Assembly: GCA_024226455.1 (NCBI GenBank)
Contig: JAAELR010000089.1
Span: 1-48,512 of the forward strand
Length of the DNA: 48,512 nucleotides
DNA from: Paracoccaceae bacterium
Lineage (GTDB): Bacteria > Pseudomonadota > Alphaproteobacteria > Rhodobacterales > Rhodobacteraceae
Direction of reading: 5' to 3'
The notes below the pieces were generated by a model, which saw only the letters and a list, made by a program, of their open reading frames with translations, was not told the origin of the DNA and made no database searches. Positions within the stretch are counted from its first letter, which is position 1. Each line of letters begins with the position of its first letter. This document shows, piece after piece, positions 38,202 through 45,918 of the stretch. The translations under genes were made by a program, and so were the position numbers.

Positions 38202-39088
38202 TGTTCGGCCTCGCGCTGTTTCTGTTCATTACGCTGGAACAGAATGATCGGGATGATCAGGATCAACAGAAGGATCACAGCTACAGCCGAAGCCACTGGC
38301 CAGTCCCGGTTCTTGTCGAACTCCTCGAACAGAACCTTGCCGATCATCAAGGTTTTTGAACCGCCAAGTAAGTCCGGAATTACGAACTCGCCGAGGGCGG
38401 GGATGAACACAAGAAACGAGCCAGCGATGATCCCGGGTTTGCTGAGAGGCACTGTCACCAGCCAGAAGGCGGATTTGCGCGAACAGCCCAGGTCCTCTGC
38501 CGCTTCCAGAAGCGAACCGTCAAGCCGTTCCAACGCGGCGTAGATCGGCAAGACCATGAAAGGCAAGTAGGTGTAGACAATGCCGATATAGACAGCTGTG
38601 TTGGTGTTCAGAATTGTTAGCGGATCAGAGATTACCCCCATACCGAGCAGGAACTGATTGAGATATCCGCTGCCGGCCAGAATGCCTTTCCAGGAATAAA
38701 CCCGGATCAGGAACGAGGTCCAAAATGGTAAGATCACCAGCATTATCAGTGTCGGCCGCCACCGATCAGGCGCATTGGCCATGCCATACGCGAGCGGATA
38801 ACCAACAAGCAGCGTCAACACGGTAGACGTTACCGCGATCTGCAAACTGGAAAGATAGGCTCTCCAATAGAGGTCGTCCGTTGTGAGAAAGACGAAGTTC
38901 TCCAAGTCCAGATCGGACAGGAAAGCGGTGACCCCAGGCCACCCCGCGCTTGGGTCGAATTGGGGTGTGTAGGGCGGGATCGAAAGAGCAATATCGCTGA
39001 GGCTGATCTTGAAAACAATAACGAACGGCACCAGAAACAGCGCCAGCAGCCAAAGGTAGGGGATGGAAATGAGGGCGAAACGGCGCAT
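38198..39088 (-). CDS. potB: Polyamine ABC transporter permease (PotB/PotH type)
   Basis: 296 residues from the chosen start, six transmembrane helices, with the EAA motif LLEAAEDLGCSRKSAFWLVTVPLSKPG. It pairs with the downstream permease. Three in-frame ATGs exist at 39127, 39106 and 39088. I prefer 39088 (MRRFALISIPYLWL), which begins at the first membrane helix and has a GGGGG ribosome site about 10 bases upstream. The ATPase gene ends 137 bases before this start. Confidence 0.92.
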   Translation of the reverse strand: MRRFALISIPYLWLLALFLVPFVIVFKISLSDIALSIPPYTPQFDPSAGWPGVTAFLSDLDLENFVFLTTDDLYWRAYLSSLQIAVTSTVLTLLVGYPLAYGMANAPDRWRPTLIMLVILPFWTSFLIRVYSWKGILAGSGYLNQFLLGMGVISDPLTILNTNTAVYIGIVYTYLPFMVLPIYAALERLDGSLLEAAEDLGCSRKSAFWLVTVPLSKPGIIAGSFLVFIPALGEFVIPDLLGGSKTLMIGKVLFEEFDKNRDWPVASAVAVILLLILIIPIILFQRNEQKQREAEQ

Positions 39089-39225
39089 CAGATATGGCCC
39101 CCACATCGAGTGTCCCCATGGGGACATGGGGGCAACACTATGGTTTCATTGGCGATAGCGCTAACGCGAGGTGCGAGCGAAACCTCGATGCGGCGTGTCC
39201 GAAAGGCGGGGCGGCAGGTCATCGC

Positions 39226-40353
39226 CTATTGCCTCAGCACGACACCGGCGGTGTCGGTCCACGAAAGCCACACGTCGTCTTCCCAGGTGAAATCGCGCCG
39301 CGCGATGCGGCGGGTGTTGGCGGTCTGGGCCTTGATGATCTGGCCGCCGGACAGTTGCACGTAATAGGTCGAGATGTTGCCGAGATAGGCGATGTCGTGC
39401 ACCTTGCCGGCCACCACATTGGAGCGGTCGGCGGGTTTTTCAGACGAGATCGCCACCTTTTCCGGCCGCACCGCCATAAAGACCGTCTCTCCCTTGGCGA
39501 TGTCCTGCTCGCAAATGCCGGTCAGCGGAGGCTGGCCTTCGGCCCAGTCGATGCCGATCTTGCCGTCAACCGGGTCGGCGCCGCCCGAGATGATGTTCAC
39601 GTCGCCGATGAAATCGGCCACATAGGTGGAATTCGGCGTCTCGTAGATCGCGTCGGGCGTTGCCACCTGCACGATCTTCCCGTGATCCATCACTGCGACG
39701 CGGCTGGCCACGGTCATCGCCTCTTCCTGATCATGGGTGACGATGACGAAGGTGGTGCCGGTCTTTTCCTGAATGTCCATCAACTCGAACTGGGTTTCCT
39801 GGCGCAGTTTCTTGTCGAGCGCGCCCAGCGGTTCGTCCAGCAGCAGCAGTTTCGGCGCCTTGGCCAGGGCGCGGGCCAGGGCGACGCGCTGGCGCTGGCC
39901 GCCCGATATCTGGTGCGGCTTGCGGTTGGCGAAGGGACCAAGCTGCACCAGCGCGATCATTTCCTCGGCACGGGCCTGCACCTGATCCTTTGGCAACCTG
40001 TCGCGGCGCAGGCCGAAAGCGACGTTGTCGAACACCGAAAGATGCGGGAACAGCGCATAGGACTGGAACATCATGTTGGTGGCGCGCTTGTTGGGCGGCA
40101 CCCCGGCGATATCAGCGCCGTCGAGCAGGATGGCGCCTTCGGTGGGATCCTCGAAACCGGCCAGCATGCGCATCAGGGTGGTCTTGCCGCAGCCAGAGGG
40201 GCCAAGCAGGGCAAAGAATTCCTTTGCGAAGATATCGAGGCTGATTTTGTCGATGGCGGTGAATTCGCCGAACCGCTTGGTGACGTTCTGGAACCGGATC
40301 AGCGGCTTGGCCTGCGGATCGTTCCACGGGTGGAATTCTGTCGGTGCGGTCAT
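39226..40353 (-). CDS. potA: Polyamine ABC transporter ATP-binding protein (PotA/PotG type)
   Basis: 375 residues. The ABC domain has Walker A GPSGCGKTT (51-59), Q-loop, signature ISGGQRQR, Walker B LLLLDEPLGALD and the switch His in VTHDQEEA. A C-terminal TOBE/MOP-like regulatory domain (about residues 280-375) is typical for spermidine/putrescine importers. The start sits just after a run of nine G on its strand (40360-40368), which serves as the ribosome site. It follows potF after 76 bases with a strong stem-loop between. Confidence 0.95.
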   Translation of the reverse strand: MTAPTEFHPWNDPQAKPLIRFQNVTKRFGEFTAIDKISLDIFAKEFFALLGPSGCGKTTLMRMLAGFEDPTEGAILLDGADIAGVPPNKRATNMMFQSYALFPHLSVFDNVAFGLRRDRLPKDQVQARAEEMIALVQLGPFANRKPHQISGGQRQRVALARALAKAPKLLLLDEPLGALDKKLRQETQFELMDIQEKTGTTFVIVTHDQEEAMTVASRVAVMDHGKIVQVATPDAIYETPNSTYVADFIGDVNIISGGADPVDGKIGIDWAEGQPPLTGICEQDIAKGETVFMAVRPEKVAISSEKPADRSNVVAGKVHDIAYLGNISTYYVQLSGGQIIKAQTANTRRIARRDFTWEDDVWLSWTDTAGVVLRQ

Positions 40354-40371
40354 GTTTGTCCCCCCCCCAGT

Positions 40372-40397
40372 GCTCCCACCCCGGGCGGGGAGGGAGC
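40372..40397 (-). promoter_or_regulatory. Intercistronic stem-loop between potF and potA
   Basis: GCTCCCACCCC (40372-40382) and GGGGAGGGAGC (40387-40397) pair with one A-A mismatch around a GGGC loop: an 11-position, very stable hairpin. No U tract follows on the transcribed (minus) strand. Between a binding-protein gene and its ATPase gene, such hairpins commonly shield the upstream message from 3' decay, so that more binding protein than ATPase is made. That role is inferred. Confidence 0.6.
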
Positions 40398-40429
40398 CGT
40401 GTGTTCTTCCTTGCAGATCTGCAGGGACG

Positions 40430-41512
40430 TCAGATGCCCGACTTGACCTTGGTCCACATCCGGGTGACCACGCGCTGCACCTTGGCCGGATAGGGCGTGG
40501 TGGTGTAGAGCGTTTCCAGCGCCTCGGGTGTCGGATAGATCGCCGGATCGCCGATCACGTCTTCCACCAGAAGTGCCTGGCTGGCGAGGTTGCCGTTGGC
40601 GTAGTAGACATAGTTCGACGCCGCGGCCGCGTTTTCTGCGTCCAGGATGAAATTCAGGAATACATGGGCGCCCGCGGGGTTGGGCGCATCCACCGGAATG
40701 GCCATCTGGTCGAACCACATCAGGCTGCCCTCCTTGGCGGCGTTATACGCGATCTCGACGCCATTGTCGGCCTCGGCGGCACGGTCGCGGGCCTGCAGCA
40801 CGTCGCCCGACCAGCCGATGGCGACGCAGATGTCGCCGTTGGCCAGCGCGTTGATGTATTCGCTGGAGTGGAACTTCTGGATATAGGGGCGCACCGCCGC
40901 CAGCACCGGTTCGGCCTTGGCGATCACCTCGGGATCGCGGCTGTCGGGATTCTCGCCGATATAGGCCAGCGCGGCGGGGATCATCTCTGTCGGGGCGTCA
41001 AGGAAATGCACGCCGCAATCGGCCAGCTTTTCCATGTTGGCCGGATCGAAGACCAGCGCCAGGCTGTCGACCGGAGCGTCGGCGCCGAGTGCTTCGGTGA
41101 CCTTGCCCACGTTCACGCCGATGCCGGTGGTGCCCCACATGTAGTTGATCGAATAGGCGTTGCCGGGGTCGTAGGCGGCGGTTCGGCTGGCGATCACGTC
41201 CCAGAGGTTGCCGGCGTTGGGCAGTTGCGCCATGTCGAGGGCCTGAAAGGCGCCGGCGGAAATCTGGCGCTGCAGGAAGGTGCCAGAGGGCACCACCACG
41301 TCATAGCCGGAACCGCCGGCCAGCATCTTGGTTTCCAGCACCTCGTTGCTGTCGAAAACGTCGTAGATCAGTTCAAGCCCGGTCTCGGCCTCGAACTTTT
41401 CGAGCAGGTCCTCGTCGATATAGTCCGACCAGTTGTAGACGCGGACCTCTTCGGCGGTGGCGGCGGTAGCGGCCACCGCTAGCGCAAGCAGCGACGTTGT
41501 GGTGAGTTTCAT
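40430..41512 (-). CDS. potF: Periplasmic polyamine-binding protein (PotF/PotD type)
   Basis: 360 residues. A signal peptide (MKLTTTSLLALAVAATAATA) is followed by EEVRVYNWSDYIDEDLLEKF, the hallmark start of spermidine/putrescine-binding proteins. Later blocks such as GYDVVVPSG and YMWGTTGIGVN with the conserved Trp also match. It captures the polyamine for the permease. I chose ATG 41512, preceded by GGGAGGA; the longer frame to 41587 is unlikely. It is the first gene of the transport operon, divergent from the GntR gene. Confidence 0.94.
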   Translation of the reverse strand: MKLTTTSLLALAVAATAATAEEVRVYNWSDYIDEDLLEKFEAETGLELIYDVFDSNEVLETKMLAGGSGYDVVVPSGTFLQRQISAGAFQALDMAQLPNAGNLWDVIASRTAAYDPGNAYSINYMWGTTGIGVNVGKVTEALGADAPVDSLALVFDPANMEKLADCGVHFLDAPTEMIPAALAYIGENPDSRDPEVIAKAEPVLAAVRPYIQKFHSSEYINALANGDICVAIGWSGDVLQARDRAAEADNGVEIAYNAAKEGSLMWFDQMAIPVDAPNPAGAHVFLNFILDAENAAAASNYVYYANGNLASQALLVEDVIGDPAIYPTPEALETLYTTTPYPAKVQRVVTRMWTKVKSGI

Positions 41513-41600
41513 CTGTGTCCTCCCGGGAACTCTGGCTTTGGTATTATTGTTGCGCAGCATTTGAACCATTTTTTTCGGTTCGCGCAATATGGAAATGTTT

Positions 41601-41612
41601 AAAAATTTGATC
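41601..41612. promoter_or_regulatory. Candidate operator in the potF/GntR divergent region
   Basis: The 12-mer AAAAATTTGATC occurs here, 35 bases before the GntR start and about 90 bases before potF, and again at 42298-42309 upstream of the aminotransferase gene. A separate GAACC/GGTTC inverted repeat lies at 41563-41581. The shared word in an AT-rich island between co-functional genes suggests a binding site for the GntR regulator. Confidence 0.4.
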
Positions 41613-41647
41613 TAACCAAGGGGCAGAGCGCAAAAAAGGGAAGCCAG

Positions 41648-42307
41648 ATGGACCGTCCGGTTCCGAAGATGCCGGCGCATGAGGCCGTATACCAGCGGCT
41701 GCGCGGGATGATTCTGTTTGGCGAGCTTGCTCCGGGGCAGGCGGTAACGATCCTTGGCCTGACAGAGCGTCTGGGCGCGGGCCAGACGCCGGTGCGCGAG
41801 GCGCTGCGGCGCTTGACCGCCGAGGGCGCGCTGCAGCCCCTGGGCAACCGCCGGGTCTGCGTGCCGCGACTGGATGCGCTGGTTGTGGAAGAGCTGAGCT
41901 TTGCGCGGCTGGCGCTGGAGCCGAAGCTGGCAGAGATGGCGTTCAAGCATCTGACGGGGAATACTATTGATGCGATTGATCGCTGCGACGACCGGGTCAA
42001 TCTGGCCCTCGCGCGGGGCGATGTGGCGGATTACCTGCGGGGCAATCACGACTTTCACATGAGGCTCTACTCGCTGGCGCGGGCTCCTTTGCTGATGTCG
42101 TTGGTGGGCACGCTGTGGCTGCGGGTCGGCCCGTCGCTGCGGGTGGTCTGCGGCCGGCTGGGGACGATGAACATCACCGATCAGCACGAGGCGGCGCTGG
42201 TGGCCATGCGGGCCGGGGATGCCGACGCCCTGGCGCAGGCCATAGCCGAGGACATCCGGCAGGGAATGCGGTTCATTTCGCAATCCCTGCATGAAGAAAA
42301 AATTTGA
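41648..42307 (+). CDS. GntR-family (FCD) transcriptional regulator of the polyamine module
   Basis: 219 residues. The N-terminal winged helix (AHEAVYQRLRGMILFGELAPG, then LTERLGAGQTPVREALRRLTAEG, about residues 10-62) is a classic GntR DNA-binding domain. The C-terminal helical FCD domain (about residues 75-205), with HDFHMRLY and a DQHEAALVAMRAGD block, normally binds a small acid and a metal. It lies between the divergent transport operon and the aminotransferase gene, so it probably controls both; the ligand could be a polyamine-degradation product. That is inference. Confidence 0.9.
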   Translation: MDRPVPKMPAHEAVYQRLRGMILFGELAPGQAVTILGLTERLGAGQTPVREALRRLTAEGALQPLGNRRVCVPRLDALVVEELSFARLALEPKLAEMAFKHLTGNTIDAIDRCDDRVNLALARGDVADYLRGNHDFHMRLYSLARAPLLMSLVGTLWLRVGPSLRVVCGRLGTMNITDQHEAALVAMRAGDADALAQAIAEDIRQGMRFISQSLHEEKI

Positions 42308-42314
42308 TCAAATT
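42297..42314. promoter_or_regulatory. 14-bp perfect palindrome, candidate GntR operator
   Basis: AATTTGATCAAATT (42301-42314) is a perfect palindrome overlapping the GntR stop codon, 71 bases before the aminotransferase ATG. With the A run before it, it contains the same 12-mer found at 41601-41612. Symmetry, position and sharing fit an operator. Confidence 0.5.
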
Positions 42315-42384
42315 GGATTGACCGCCGCTGCCGCGGGCGTATTCTGGCGGCAAAACCATACCTTACAGCCCCGGGAGACCGCCA

Positions 42385-43782
42385 ATGAACATGATCGCCA
42401 ACCATCTGCCCACCGCCGAACTGCAGGCGCTCGACGCGGCGCATCACCTGCATCCCTTTACCGCCGGCGACGAGCTGAAGGCCAAGGGCGCGCGGGTCAT
42501 CACCCAGGCGCGCGGTATCACCCTGACCGACAGCGACGGCAAAGAGATGATGGACGGCATGGCCGGGCTCTGGTGCGTCAATATCGGCTATGGCCGCGAT
42601 GAACTGGCCGAGGCCGCGGCGGCGCAGATGAAACAGCTGCCCTATTACAACACCTTCTTTCAGACCACCCACGTGCCGGCCATCTCGCTGGCCAAGCAAC
42701 TGGCCGACCTGGCACCGGGGACGCTGAACCACACCTTCTTTGCCTCGTCGGGGTCCGAGGCCAACGACACCAATATCCGCCTGGTGCGGCACTATTGGGC
42801 GGCGCAGGGCAAGCCGGAAAAGCAGGTGATCATCAGCCGGGGCAACTCTTATCACGGCTCGTCCATGGGCTCTGCCAGCCTGGGTGGCATGGAGCCGATG
42901 CATGCCCAGGGCGGGCTGCCGATTGCCGGGATCGAGCATATCGGCCAGCCCGACTGGTACGGCGAGGGCGGCGACATGGACCCCGATGAGTTCGGCCTGT
43001 TGCGGGCGCGCGAGCTGGAGCATAAGATCGCCGAGCTGGGCGAAGACAAGGTCGCCGCCTTCATCGCAGAGCCGATCCAGGGTGCCGGTGGGGTGATTAT
43101 TCCGCCCGCCAGCTACTGGCCCGAGATCCAGCGCATCTGCGACGCTCATGAGATCCTGCTCATCGCCGACGAGGTGATCTGCGGATTCGGGCGCACCGGC
43201 AACTGGTTCGGTATCGAGACGCTGGACATCCGCCCCGACATGATGACCATCGCCAAGGGCGTGACCAGCGGCTATGTGCCGCTTGGCGGCTCCATGGTGA
43301 CCGATGCGGTGGCCGAGGTGCTGAACGGGGCCGGCGATTTCAACCACGGCTACACCTATTCCGGCCACCCGGTTTCCTGCGCCGTGGCGCTGGAAAACCT
43401 GCGCATCATCGCCGAGGAAGGGCTGGTTGCCCATGTCCGCGACACTGCCGCGCCGCATCTGGCGAAAAAATGGGGCGCGCTGGCCGATCATCCGATGGTG
43501 GGCGAGGCGCGCAGCATCGGGCTGATGGCGAGCCTGGCGCTGAGCCCCGACAAGACCGCCCGGGCCGTGTTCGATGTGCCCGCGGGCACCGTCGGGCTGC
43601 GCTGTCGCGAGGCCAGCTTTGACCTGGGCCTGGTGATGCGCCACGTGGGCGACCGGATGGTGATCTCTCCGCCGCTGGTGATCTCAGAGGCCGAGATCGA
43701 CACACTGGTCGAACGGGCCTGGCAGGCGATCGACAGGGCCTATGGCTGGGCCCGGTCCGAGGGATTGATAAAAGGCGACTGA
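42385..43782 (+). CDS. Class III aminotransferase, probably putrescine/polyamine--pyruvate type
   Basis: 465 residues of the PLP-dependent omega-aminotransferase fold. Visible features are HPFT near the N terminus, GLWCVNIGYG, the phosphate-binding SSGSEAND, the YHGSS block, the cofactor Asp in LLIADEVICGFGRTG, and the Schiff-base Lys291 in TIAKGVTSGY. The sequence resembles SpuC-like enzymes that move the amino group of putrescine (or beta-alanine, taurine-like amines) to pyruvate. Divergent polyamine import genes support a polyamine substrate. A GGGAG ribosome site lies upstream; ATG 42391 is an alternative start. Confidence 0.88.
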   Translation: MNMIANHLPTAELQALDAAHHLHPFTAGDELKAKGARVITQARGITLTDSDGKEMMDGMAGLWCVNIGYGRDELAEAAAAQMKQLPYYNTFFQTTHVPAISLAKQLADLAPGTLNHTFFASSGSEANDTNIRLVRHYWAAQGKPEKQVIISRGNSYHGSSMGSASLGGMEPMHAQGGLPIAGIEHIGQPDWYGEGGDMDPDEFGLLRARELEHKIAELGEDKVAAFIAEPIQGAGGVIIPPASYWPEIQRICDAHEILLIADEVICGFGRTGNWFGIETLDIRPDMMTIAKGVTSGYVPLGGSMVTDAVAEVLNGAGDFNHGYTYSGHPVSCAVALENLRIIAEEGLVAHVRDTAAPHLAKKWGALADHPMVGEARSIGLMASLALSPDKTARAVFDVPAGTVGLRCREASFDLGLVMRHVGDRMVISPPLVISEAEIDTLVERAWQAIDRAYGWARSEGLIKGD

Positions 43783-43902
43783 ACTGACACCCTGGGCGTT
43801 AACCGGGTGTTCCGACAGTCCCGGCTATAGCGGTGTACGAAAGATTTCGGGCGCCGCTGGCCAGTTTGCAGAACCGGCCCATGCGCCCCATGGAGGAAGC
43901 GC

Positions 43903-44424
43903 ATGCGTGCCGTCGTTCAGGCCATCGTCCTGGGGGCGATCATTCTGGCCTCGCCCCCGGTGCACCGGGGGCAACAGCCCGCCTCTGCCAGCCCGTTGGC
44001 CGAGATGCCGACGCTCGCGGCGGCCGGGGCCGGCAGCCTGGTTTTTGCGGTGCCGCCCAAGGCCGGAATGGCCCCGGTTCTGCCAGATCTGCCCTGGCCG
44101 CTGCCAGAGGCCAGGCCGGACGACCTGCCCGACTACCTGCAAGGTGCCGTCGATCCGGGTTCAGCAAGCGTTCTGTCGGGCAGTGTCGCGCGCCACGACC
44201 CCAATCGCCGCCAGGTCTCTGCCGCCATTGTGAACATGCGCACCGGCCCGTCGCTGCAATACCCGACCTCGGCGACGCTGCGCCGGGGCGATGTCGCCGA
44301 GGTGCTGGGCCATGCGCGCGCCGGCTGGGTGCCGGTCAGGCTGCAAGCGAACGGGTTGCGGGGGTGGGTGTTCCAGCGCCATCTGGCGCCGCTGCGGGGG
44401 CAGGTTTCACCGGCCCAGGGCTGA
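43903..44424 (+). CDS. Exported bacterial SH3-domain protein
   Basis: 173 residues. A signal-like hydrophobic N terminus (residues 4-17) is followed by a Pro/Ala-rich region (to about residue 100) and an SH3_3-type domain (VNMRTGPSLQYPTSATLRRGDVAEVLG, ending GWVFQRHLAPL, about 108-165). Such domains bind cell-wall peptides or proteins in the periplasm. GGAGGAAG precedes the ATG at good spacing. It stands alone between the aminotransferase gene and the convergent DUF938 gene. Confidence 0.8.
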   Translation: MRAVVQAIVLGAIILASPPVHRGQQPASASPLAEMPTLAAAGAGSLVFAVPPKAGMAPVLPDLPWPLPEARPDDLPDYLQGAVDPGSASVLSGSVARHDPNRRQVSAAIVNMRTGPSLQYPTSATLRRGDVAEVLGHARAGWVPVRLQANGLRGWVFQRHLAPLRGQVSPAQG

Positions 44425-44462
44425 TCCTCGGTCCCGTCGGTCGCTATTCGCGGTGGTTCCCC

Positions 44463-44492
44463 GCAAGGAGGGCCCGAAGGGGCCGATGAGCG
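44463..44492. repeat. Palindromic interspersed repeat, family R1, single copy
   Basis: The unit reads GCAAGGAG, a GGCCC/GGGGCC stem, then CGATGAGCG. It shares both end blocks with the units at 16961-16991 and 17601-17634. It lies between the convergent SH3 and DUF938 genes, again at gene ends. Confidence 0.55.
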
Positions 44493-44497
44493 CCGGT

Positions 44498-45151
44498 TCA
44501 AGGCTTTGTCAGGGTCAGAAGGCGGTTGTTGGCCGGCATCGCCTGCAGCGCCGCAAAGCTAAGCCCGGCCTGGCGCGCCAGCGCCTCTATCTCGGCGGTG
44601 TCGCGCAGGCCCCAGCCGGGGTTGTCGGCGCGAAGCCCCGCATCGAAGGCCCGGTTGCCCTCGCCCATATGGGAACCGTTCACCGTGAACGGCCCATAAA
44701 AGATCAGCAATCCGCCATCGGCCAGCGCCTTGCCGGCGCCATGGACGATGCCGCGCGCCACGTCGAGCGGTGCGATATGGATCACGTTCATCGACACCAC
44801 GGCGCTGAGCGGGCCCAGCGCCCGTACTTCGGGCGCTCCGGCCCAGTCCCTGCTGGCGTCCAGCGCAATCGGCGGCAGGTCGTCCAGGCGCAGGTGCCTG
44901 CGCCACGCCGTGACAGAGGCGCGGTGTTCCGGGTCGGGATCGCTCGGCTGCCAGGTGAGCCCCGGAAAGGCAAGCTGGCAGGCGCCCGCGTGCTGGCCTG
45001 TGCCGGAGCCAATCTCCAGCACCGTGCCCGAACGCGCGCTCAGCCATGGGGTCAGCGCGGCGATGATCGGCGGGCTGTTTCGGTCAAAAACATGCGAGAA
45101 CAGGCGCCCATCCTCGGCCACAGCAGCGTTGCCCGCATGATACCGGGCCAC
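44498..45151 (-). CDS. DUF938-family SAM-dependent methyltransferase
   Basis: 217 residues. The SAM loop VLEIGSGTGQHAG (about residues 44-56) and the blocks TWQPSDPDPEHRASV, VVSMNVIHIAP and GGLLIFYGPF are typical of DUF938, a class I methyltransferase-like family of unknown substrate. The start is GTG at 45151 with a poor ribosome site, so the exact start is uncertain. It lies 26 bases after infC on the same strand and may be co-transcribed with it. Confidence 0.85.
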   Translation of the reverse strand: MARYHAGNAAVAEDGRLFSHVFDRNSPPIIAALTPWLSARSGTVLEIGSGTGQHAGACQLAFPGLTWQPSDPDPEHRASVTAWRRHLRLDDLPPIALDASRDWAGAPEVRALGPLSAVVSMNVIHIAPLDVARGIVHGAGKALADGGLLIFYGPFTVNGSHMGEGNRAFDAGLRADNPGWGLRDTAEIEALARQAGLSFAALQAMPANNRLLTLTKP

Positions 45152-45177
45152 ATGAGTGCTGGTCGGCCGTGTTACAC

Positions 45178-45720
45178 CTATTTCAGCGGTCCGATCATCA
45201 TGATCATCTGGCGGCCTTCCATCTTCGGCATGTTCTCGACCTTGCCGATCTCGACGATATCCGCGGCCACCCGTTCCAGCAACTGCCGACCCAGGTTCTG
45301 GTGCGCCATCTCGCGACCGCGAAACCGCAAGGTCACCTTCACCTTGTCGCCGTTTTCCAGAAAGCGGAACACGTTGCGCATCTTGACATCATAGTCATGG
45401 GTGTCGGTGTTGGGGCGGAACTTGACCTCTTTGACCTCGATGGTCTTTTGCTTCTTGCGCGCCTCGGATTCGCGTTTTTGCGTTTCGTACTTGTATTTGC
45501 CGAAATCCATGATCTTGCAGACCGGCGGCGAGGCGTTAGGCGAAATCTCTACCAGGTCCAGCCCGACCTCCTGGGCCAGGGTCATGCCGCGGCCAGGGGT
45601 CACGACGCCCACGTTTTCGCCTTCGGCTCCGATCAATCGTATTTCAGGCGCCCTGATCCGGTCGTTGACACGGGGTCCAGTATCACGTTGCGGCGGGGCG
45701 TTGTGCGGTCTGCGGGCTAT
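45178..45720 (-). CDS. infC: Translation initiation factor IF-3, apparent AUA start codon
   Basis: 180 residues when read from ATA at 45720. IF-3 binds the 30S subunit and checks start-codon choice. The expected N-terminal blocks are all there: [10 protein letters not shown], then [21 protein letters not shown], and the C-domain [15 protein letters not shown]. No ATG, GTG or CTG occurs in this frame between an upstream stop (36 bases before the ATA) and the TTG at 45636, which would delete the conserved VNDRIR segment. AAGGA lies eight bases before the ATA. In E. coli infC starts with AUU, which allows IF-3 to limit its own synthesis; the same control is likely here. Confidence 0.93.
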   Translation of the reverse strand: MARRPHNAPPQRDTGPRVNDRIRAPEIRLIGAEGENVGVVTPGRGMTLAQEVGLDLVEISPNASPPVCKIMDFGKYKYETQKRESEARKKQKTIEVKEVKFRPNTDTHDYDVKMRNVFRFLENGDKVKVTLRFRGREMAHQNLGRQLLERVAADIVEIGKVENMPKMEGRQMIMMIGPLK

Positions 45721-45918
45721 GGCGGTTGTCCTTGGATCATTGCAGAAAAAAACTCAGGTCTGCACGATACGGGCGCGATGCGGCCGGTTCAACCGTGTTT
45801 TTCTGTCTCTGGGGGCAAACTAACGTGCATTCTCCCCTTGAAGCCCCCCCGCGGGGTCGTTCATGAGTAGTCGGGAACGTCAGGGCCGGGTCGGCCCGGG
45901 AAAAACGGGAATCTAGCT

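Noticed and set aside
39094-41482. Long plus-strand frames opposite potA and potF
   Set aside because: Both are antisense to genes with full ABC-transporter motifs; composition is that of GC-driven shadows.
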